NCBI GenBank assembly: GCA_037178625.1
Contig: CM074128.1
Location: forward strand, 4,526,001 to 4,590,000
DNA length: 64,000 nucleotides
Reading direction: 5' to 3'
Origin: Skeletonema tropicum
Lineage: Eukaryota; Bacillariophyta; Thalassiosirophyceae; Thalassiosirales; Thalassiosiraceae
Shown here: positions 56,967 through 64,000 of the stretch, in pieces
Position numbering within the stretch: position 1 is the first letter of the stretch
Layout: each line of letters opens with the position of its first letter
Made by a program: the position numbers and the translations under genes
Notes under the pieces: model-generated
What the model saw: only the letters and a program-made list of their open reading frames with translations
Told to the model about the DNA's origin: nothing
Database searches by the model: none

Positions 56967-58428
56967 ATGTCCCATCAATCCACCAACACCACCAATAACT
57001 CGGCACTAGCCACAATCCAAACCCTCCCCAAAGCAGTACGCAATCTAATCGCAGGCGGTCTCGCCGGCATGATAGCCAAATCATTCGTCGCGCCAATCGA
57101 CCGCATCAAAATTCTCTACCAAGTCACATCGGCTCAATTCCGCCTACGTGATGTGCCCAAGGTGGCATACTCCATTGTTGAAAAGGAGGGTTGGTCGGCG
57201 TTGTGGAAGGGGAATACGGCGACGATGATTAGAGTCTTTCCGTATTCGGGAATACAGTTTATGGTGTTTGACTATTGTAAGACTATTTTCTTGATGAGAG
57301 ATGGAAGGAATAATCCAACAAGGAATACTACTACTACTACTTATGCGGATGTGGCTGGGAAACGACATGGTGATACTCGACAAAACAACGCACAAAGTAA
57401 TACTGCAGCACAACATCACGATAACAACGACGCCAAGGGAGGATTATCTCCAGTAGACAGCTTAATATCCGGCATGGCCGCTGGAAGTGTTAGCGTCTTG
57501 TGTACATATCCATTAGATCTGGCTCGTGCTCAATTAGCTGTACTACGAAAGCAGAAGAAACCAAAACAACAACATGTCTTATCACCACCATCACCAGCAC
57601 AATCAAAGCTTAATATAGACAAATTAGGAATTGGATCAACCAGTCAGAGCTCTCGAAGAGGGATTGGCTACGTCCTTCTCGAATGGGTTTCAACAGGGAG
57701 GGTTACGAGGATTATATCGTGGTATTACACCCACTGTGTTGGGAATACTGCCCTATTCTGGCACAGCATTTACAATCAACGAACAAGCAAAGTTGAAAAT
57801 CACACGTATAATGCAACGAGAGCCTACCACCATTGAACGTCTTCAATGTGGTGCTCTCTCTGGATTATTTGCTCAAACGTTGACCTATCCACTAGAGGTG
57901 ACACGTCGACGAATGCAAACGATTGGGATTGTCCCTACTTCTGGATCGGAATCGGCGGCTGTGAATTTTACGGGAGTATCGCAGTTGAAACCGTCGATGG
58001 ATGAGTTGCCTGTTGAGCAGCAGCAGCAGCAGCAGCGGCCGCAAACTGAATTGCAGCCACAACAACAACAACAGCAAAAACCAATAACACCATCTCAAAC
58101 GACGACGACAACAACAACAACTGCTAATGCTACCGCTACAACTACACCATCATCATCAGTACAACAAAAATCCTCACACAAACCCCCCTCCATGATGAAA
58201 ACAATGAGTCACCTCCTCGAAGAACAAGGCCTTCGCGGTTTCTTCAAGGGAGTGAGTATGAATTGGGTCAAGGGACCAATTGCATTCAGTATTAGTTTTA
58301 CAGCATTTGATACGATACAGGGTTGGATAGAAACGGAGAGTGAGAGGGAGAAGAAGAGAGTGAGTGTGCAGAGACGAATGACGAATAAGTTGGAACGACG
58401 GATGACGAACCATGAAGATGGAGACTAA
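56967..58428 (+). CDS. Mitochondrial carrier family protein, CoA-carrier type (SLC25A42/LEU5-like)
   Basis: Three mitochondrial-carrier repeats are visible. Repeat 1 has LIAGGLAGMIAKSFVAPIDR then IKILYQVT and GWSALWKGNTATMIRVFPYS. Repeat 2 has LISGMAAGSVSVLCTYPLDL and GGLRGLYRGITPTVLGILPY. Repeat 3 has LQCGALSGLFAQTLTYPLEV then TRRRMQT and GLRGFFKGVSMNWVKGPIAF. Signature P-x-[DE]-x-x-[KR] motifs are PIDRIK, PLDLAR and PLEVTR. The frame changes inside the linker of repeat 2. A 52-nt GT-AG intron (57576-57627) would restore it, giving exons 56967-57575 and 57628-58428, about 469 aa. The matrix loop of repeat 3 holds a long Gln/Thr-rich insertion. The SFVAPIDRIKILYQ and F-x-x-x-D-V-P context favours the CoA/PAP carriers, but other adenine-nucleotide-like substrates remain possible. 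Inner mitochondrial membrane. Confidence 0.88.
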
Positions 58429-58954
58429 TGCTAGAACGAAAAATTAGAATTGTATGTAGTGCATGTGAATGTGTATACTGACTCAAGTTGTTCGAGTTGT
58501 TTCAGAGTGTGCTTTCGTTTCTTAAGTTACGAATCACATTCACATCTGCTGGCACTGAACATCATTATGACCATCTTCATCACCATACACTGGCCCCCCT
58601 CGGCTTCCACCCATGGACGAAGAAGAATAATATCGAAATCCTGATGATGACGCACCACTACTACTACTACTACCAAAGCCAAAAGGTCCACTAAATCCAC
58701 TGGTCGAGTGTGACCTCCCACCATTATGGAATGCACGATGAAAGAAATTATTCATACCTCTATGATGATGATCTTCGTCGTCGTCATTTGCATGGAAATG
58801 ATCATCATGATGAGCGCCATTATTCTCATAGGATGATGACCGTCCAAATTCCGAGGCAGATGATATCGACAAACGATGAACCACTGTCTCGCCATTGACA
58901 TTATCTACATCGTTGTTGTTGTTGTTGTTGTTGTTATTGTTCTTCGTCGTTTCA

Positions 58955-60854
58955 CTAGTCACCCTCTTCCCAAACTTTTATAACATCCGTAGTTGGATCA
59001 TCTTTCCCCTCCAACTTGCTCAATAGTCGTGCCAACTCGACACGTTCTTGAGCAGTCAAATTGTTGGTATTTAACTGTTGTGATCTACTAATTTGAGATG
59101 ATGAGGATGACGGCGACGAAGTTTGACCTCCCGGTAATTCAACAATGTATTGTACATACAAGTCACCATAATCGTCCTGACCACCTACCCCTCCTCGTAA
59201 AGGCATACCCTTTCCTTTTAAAACGTGTACATCACCCGTTTGAATAATTTTGGATGGGAGGTTGTAAGGAGATTGTCGTTGTTTTGACAATTTGTTGTAT
59301 TGGGAATTCGTCCATGATTGTTGCTGTTGTTGTAGGAACTGCATCATCCAAAGAAGAAGAAGTAGTAACTCTGGTACTGTTGTTCTTGTTGCTGCATTCC
59401 TCTTCCACAACATCACCAACAATATATCATCATCATCATCATCAATAAGATCCGGTAAACTAGGAGCATCAACCAACTCCTCCTTCCTAACACTAATCAC
59501 TTCATACGGATTACCAATCACAATTTCTCTCCCATCCAAACAACGGATCTTCTTCTTAAATCCCACAATTGCCTCTGCCAACGTTAAACGTACCTCAATT
59601 GCCAAATCACTTCCCTTCCGTGTATATACCGGATGACGTCGTTGAGTAATCAAAAATACAACATCGGCAGGCGCGGCATCGGGGATACTATCGACTACAC
59701 CACTTAATCGGACTGATTGACCACTATGCATCCCCTTTGTGATTGATACCTCGACTTCCTTTCGGAGTGGAAAATGTGGACGGAGTGGATTAGGTTGTTG
59801 AATTGCAATGTGTTTGGTGGTACCATTGTATAAATCTTCTAATGATACTTCGAGTTGATATCGTAAGTCTCGATTGCGTGGACCAAATGATGATGATGAT
59901 GATGAGGATCTACCACCTCCGTTATTAGGACCTTGTTGATGGATGGAATTGTGTACCAAATCCCATACCACTCATACCACCTCCAAAAAATTCTCGAAAT
60001 ACATCATTAAACCCACCATTTCCACCAAAACCACCACCACTATTTCTACCATTCTCCATAAAATCATCATTCAACCCCTCCAAACCAAACTTATCATATA
60101 TCGCACGTTTCTTTTCACAACTTAGTACATCGTATGCCTCACTTACTTTATCAAATGCCGAACGATCCCCCTGGGTTTTATCTGGATGGGTTAGTACGCA
60201 GCGACGACGGTAGGCTTTTTGTATTTCGGTAGAGGTGGCGGATTTGGTGATACCGAGTATGTCGTAGTGACAGGTTTGGGTTAGGATTGATTGGGCTGCT
60301 GGTGGTAGTGTGGATGATGATGATGATGATGATGATTGTTGTGAGGAATAGCTGGCTGTTTCTGCCTCATTGGATGAGGTGTTAGATGCTGTATCATCAA
60401 ATACTGTATCTTTGGATGATGACGCTTTGGAATGTCTCTTGCCATTGTCATTGATGTTACTGTCAGTACCACCACTACTTCTACTGCTACCACCACTATT
60501 GCTGTTGCTGCTGCTGTTGGTAGTTCCACGTTTCTTCTTCTTCGTCGATTTGGACGACTTATTGTCCTTCCCCCCTACTCTCGACGACGTCTCTTTTGCT
60601 GCATCCCTTTCAGTCGATGATCCACCGCGCGGTATCCTCTGCAATGATTCAAACTGTGCAGCTTGATATCTGGTACAGTGATCAACCGGTGGTGAGTTAC
60701 TGTTGCTACAACACGGCGTGTTTTTGGAGGATGGTGGTATTGTGGAATGTGGGAGTGACATAGTGATTGAATGAGAGGAGGAGGAGGCTGATGATGCCAC
60801 TGCGGCAGTTGCTAGCATGCTTACTGCTGCTGCCTTCTTTTTACTGCCTTGCAT
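58955..60854 (-). CDS. Type II DnaJ (Hsp40) co-chaperone with N-terminal signal
   Basis: The likely start is the ATG at 60854, giving MQGSKKKAAAVSMLATAAVA, signal-like; the frame is open upstream to 61049. A long Ser-rich spacer with PRGGSS follows. The J domain is HYDILGITKSATSTEIQKAY through FDKVSEAYDVLSCEKKRAIY, with the HPDKTQGD loop that activates Hsp70. A G/F region (GGGFGGNGGFNDVFREFFGG) leads to the C-terminal substrate domain: LEVSLEDLYNGTTKHIAIQ, then PVYTRKGSDLAIEVRLTLAE, and GDVHVLKGKGMPLRGG. There is no zinc-finger CxxCxGxG repeat, hence type II. Between 59977 and 59932 the frame moves +1; a 46-nt GT-AG intron would explain it. The frame stops at 58955 (KVWEEGD), yet an open 140-codon Asn/His/Ser-rich frame lies +1 of it (58962-58540). 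The Asp-rich and Gln-rich insert inside the C-terminal domain is unusual. Confidence 0.83.
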
Positions 60855-61345
60855 GGTGTTTAGCTTTGCTTTGATTAATAATTGCGGTTGGCTTGAACGA
60901 GAGGTAGAACAAACACTTTTGGCCATGAAATTATGTGGAAGAAGGAAGAAGGTTGAATAAAGTAGGTACTTAGTGGATGAATTTTTGAATTTGTGGCCAG
61001 AGTAATTTAGAGGTTTAGAGGGCATTGCTCTCGCTCTACAAGCAGACACTTATCAAATTTATCGGATAAACATTGACATAAAATGAACACCAGACTCATC
61101 TCTGGTGCCCAGGTCGCTTGTCTTGGGGCACATTACGGGCAAGCAAGCGGGCACGTGGAACATTCGAACTATGACTGAGGCTTCACATATGTTGTGTTGA
61201 AAAATTTTTGAAAATCGTTTCGGAATCGTTTCAGTTTCGTCTGTTTCATTATTGCGCCCTGACATATCTGAAATCCGCAACGATATTATAGCCTCTGAAG
61301 TTATTGTCTCTATTGTACAATACCATCATCTCCTTGACAAAAAAA
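60855..61345. promoter_or_regulatory. Divergent intergenic region between DnaJ and VAC14 genes
   Basis: About 490 bp that should contain both promoters. The upstream extension of the DnaJ frame to 61049 is probably 5' leader. No specific motif is called. Confidence 0.4.
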
Positions 61346-64000
61346 ATGGAAGACACCTCCTTCTCCTCCGACGATGATGACATGTCCGCCGCCTCTCTCG
61401 GTCTAACCGCCACAACGTCCACACTCGACACGGCCACTGAAAAGTTAATCTTGGCCAATATCATGGCGGAAAATGATACTGAAGAGGATCATGAGTTGGA
61501 GGCATTGTTGAATTGTGAGGAGAGTTCGGAACTTGATGATATTAACTGATAGGGGTGCTGCTGCTGCATCATATGCTACTGTTAGTCAAGGAAGAGTGGA
61601 TTCGACAAATGTAATGTCTGTCAATCATCATAAGAACAATAATGAGGATGCATTTAGTTCCAGTTCGGACGAGGAAGAAGAGTTTGACGACTCAAATCAT
61701 AACAATAATGGAGCTGAAGGTGGTGCCAAAACACCTCGATTTTCCAATAGAAATGTTACCACCTCCCAACAACATCATTACACCTTTGACGATCACAAAT
61801 CCACCAGCTCTCATAGAAATGCAACTCCCAACACAATCTATCCATCGCAACAATCACACCACCAACAAGATTTTTCATGGGTAAGTTCTGCCAATGATGA
61901 TTATGATGATGATGATGATGATGCAAGTACCGTCGATGCAAGTAATATTCACAATAATAATTCATCATTATCATCATTGGGGAGGGGAGGTGGACCATTG
62001 CCATCATTATCCATGAAAATTAGTGAGGATACAATTGACACTACTGCTGCTGCCATGATGGGTGAGAATACTACTACTGCAACTACTACTGCTGCTGTTG
62101 TTGTGGATGATGATGGTAGTAACGATGTTAGTAACTTTGCTGAGAAGTATTCCCTTGTGGAGGAGAATACCGTCGGTAATAATAGCAGTGGTGGCACTAC
62201 CTTCAACAGCAACAAGCAGTAACAATGCTACAGTTACAAAACAATCCAAAGGAGGTATACCATCATTGAAAACACCACAGCAGCATCACTCATCAACAAC
62301 AACAGTAACAACGGTAACAGCACCACCTCAACCACCAGCCTATTGCAGTTCACCATTCGATCAAGCATTGCACGAAGTCAAAAAAAGGGGAGGGGGGCGG
62401 CATCATTCACGTACTAATTCGTTTACGTTTGATTCACCCTACTGCTGCCAATACTGCCAATACCACCACTGCTCCTTCTGCTGGGAATACCTTCTGCTGC
62501 TTCAACTACTACTGGGAGTACAAAGTTTACATTTGACAATACAACACCGCCCACTTCTGCTACTGCTGCAGCTGCAAGGAATATGAAGAATGCGGCGTTA
62601 GTTTCAGCAGCTGTGGAGTCGTCGGTAGCAACAATCACTACTTCATCATCATTGTCAAAAAAAAGATCATCATCATCTGGTACTGCTGCAATGACGACGA
62701 ACAAGTCACAACAACATGTGAATCTCAAGAACCATCCTGAGGAGTATACTGATATAAATAATGATTACGATGATGATGATGATGGTGAGAACATGGATGA
62801 TGACAGTAAAGAAGAAGAAGAAGAAGACCATGTTGTTGTTAGACGACCGTAGTGGTACACAACCTAAGGATACCTTCTTTACCAAGGCTGATCACTTGAT
62901 TATGAATGAGATTTTATCTACTGAAACGGAGAAGAATGACAACGAGCAACAACAACAACAACCGCAGCAATCGAAACAACAACAAAAATCCTCCTCCTCC
63001 TCTGCGGCATTAGCGGAAGAAGGGAGGATGACAACAATGATTTTGCATTGCAATCGTTGAATGTTGTCAATATTGATTCAACTGAGGAAGATGAGGTTGG
63101 TGTGGAGGTTTTCTCTCCGACTGCAGTTGTTGATCCCAGTAGTGGTGGTGGTGCTGTTGCTGGTGGTAAAGCTGCTGCTGGTGGCAACTCTAAATCATCT
63201 TCTTCTGCTGATGTCAAGGTTGTTGGAGAGGAAGGAGGCAAACCTAGTACCGTAACCTCGTCTGCTTCGGTTAGCTCTACTACAGCCAACAATACTCACA
63301 CTACAGACACAACAACGTCATCCACAACCACCAATAAAACAACCATGATGCAAATGATTCAAAATACCACAACCGCCACCAACACCCTCCAACAATACTA
63401 CAAGAATGAAGAAGAACGCGAATCCATGCGTCGATCATTCCAACAGAGCATTTCGGCAGCAGTACTAGTGTCATTGGCACACAAGCGATACGAACGTCGT
63501 CGCCTTGCCGCCATGGAAATTGAAAAGGTGGTAAGAGCGTATGTTATGACGGAGGATTATCCACGTGTCAGGGCGATATTACTATTGCTGAGTGATGACT
63601 ATGTCCGTAGTACAAATGAGGATGCACGAAAGGGTGGGGCAGTGGCACTGGCCGCCTGTGCAATTGGGTTAAAGAAGGCCAATGAGGGACGGAGGGATGT
63701 GGTAGAATGTCGTGATTTGATATTGGCGAGTGTTGTGCATGCGTGTCAGGATCATTCGCAGCGTGTACGGTATTATGCGACCGAGTCATTGTTCAATGTG
63801 ACCAAGGTTATACCGTCGTTGGCAGTACGACATTTTTTCATTTTGTTTGAAATTCTTCGTAGTTTGTATGCTGATGTGGATTTAGATGTGAGGAGTGGTG
63901 CCGAACTTTTGGATAAGAAGTTGAAGGAAGTCATCGTGGGTGCAATTAACAGTGGGTCTTTCTCGGCGGATGCATGTGTGCCCGTGTTTGCTCGATTCGT
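61346..64000 (+). CDS. VAC14: VAC14-like scaffold of the PIKfyve/Fab1 complex (partial, long low-complexity N terminus)
   Basis: The firm part is 63024 to the right edge: SLAHKRYERRRLAAMEIEKV, then VRAYVMTEDYPRVRAILLLL, RKGGAVALAACAIGLKKA, RVRYYATESLFNVTKVIPSL and FEILRSLYADVDLDVRSGAE. This matches the N-terminal HEAT repeats of VAC14 (KRKVAALEIEKLVR...RKGG-x-IGLAAC...RLRYYACEALYNIVKV...DSD-x-NVKSGSELLD). VAC14 holds Fab1/PIKfyve and Fig4 together for PtdIns(3,5)P2 synthesis on endolysosomes. From the ATG at 61346 to 63020 the sequence encodes Ser/Asn/Asp/Thr-rich sequence (MEDTSFSSDDDDMSAASLGL...; twice an FTFD motif) in successive frames that change about six times. I infer that it is the N-terminal extension of the same gene, interrupted by unplaced introns or by indels. 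The C terminus is outside the window. Confidence 0.75.

Overview
The window looks like nuclear DNA of a photosynthetic stramenopile, most likely a diatom. It has intron-bearing eukaryotic genes with short GT-AG introns, mostly about 70-150 nt. Two proteins begin with a signal peptide followed by an FALLSP- or FSIPS-type motif, the bipartite signature of complex plastids. There are also paired heat-shock-factor-type transcription factors of the kind expanded in diatoms. The genus cannot be fixed from the sequence alone.

1-36 kb is gene-dense. In order: a signal-peptide-bearing proteasome-alpha-like protein (-, runs off the left edge); an ankyrin protein (-); BioA-type aminotransferase of biotin synthesis (+); a CRT-like transporter (-, four exons); a MINDY-type deubiquitinase broken by three +1 phase changes (+); a FAIM-like/UIM/NPF-motif protein (-); an SERBP1/Stm1-type ribosome-associated protein whose first coding exon is only the ATG (-); a four-exon 1178-aa protein that I read as PPi-type PEP carboxykinase (+); a bromodomain-NET protein (-); a LURP-one-related protein (+); a conserved helix-hairpin-helix protein of unknown function (-); a 2359-aa separase (+); TRM1 tRNA methyltransferase (-) head-to-head with the La RNA-binding protein (+); and an ABC1/ADCK atypical kinase (-).

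36-53 kb is repeat-rich. Two nearly identical 2.4-kb blocks each carry an intact HSF-type gene and are separated by a decayed LINE-like reverse-transcriptase fragment. A short plastid-targeted protein follows. After it come a GGGA microsatellite, five exact-period 145-bp repeats, a ~174-bp array, a ~185-bp array whose family recurs at 36.3 and 45.0 kb, and a perfect 61-bp inverted repeat built from 11-bp units.

53-64 kb returns to genes: a plastid-type SET-domain protein with a C-terminal membrane segment (+), a DUF2358-like protein (-), a ~1.07-kb foldback element full of the palindrome GAATCCTAGGATTC, a mitochondrial carrier of the CoA-carrier type (+), a type II DnaJ protein (-), and the N-terminal part of VAC14 (+, runs off the right edge).

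Functional links are few. TRM1 and La both act on tRNA precursors and share one short intergenic region. Separase and the BET-type protein concern chromosomes. VAC14, the FAIM/UIM/NPF protein and MINDY concern membranes and ubiquitin. The rest is an ordinary eukaryotic gene mixture.
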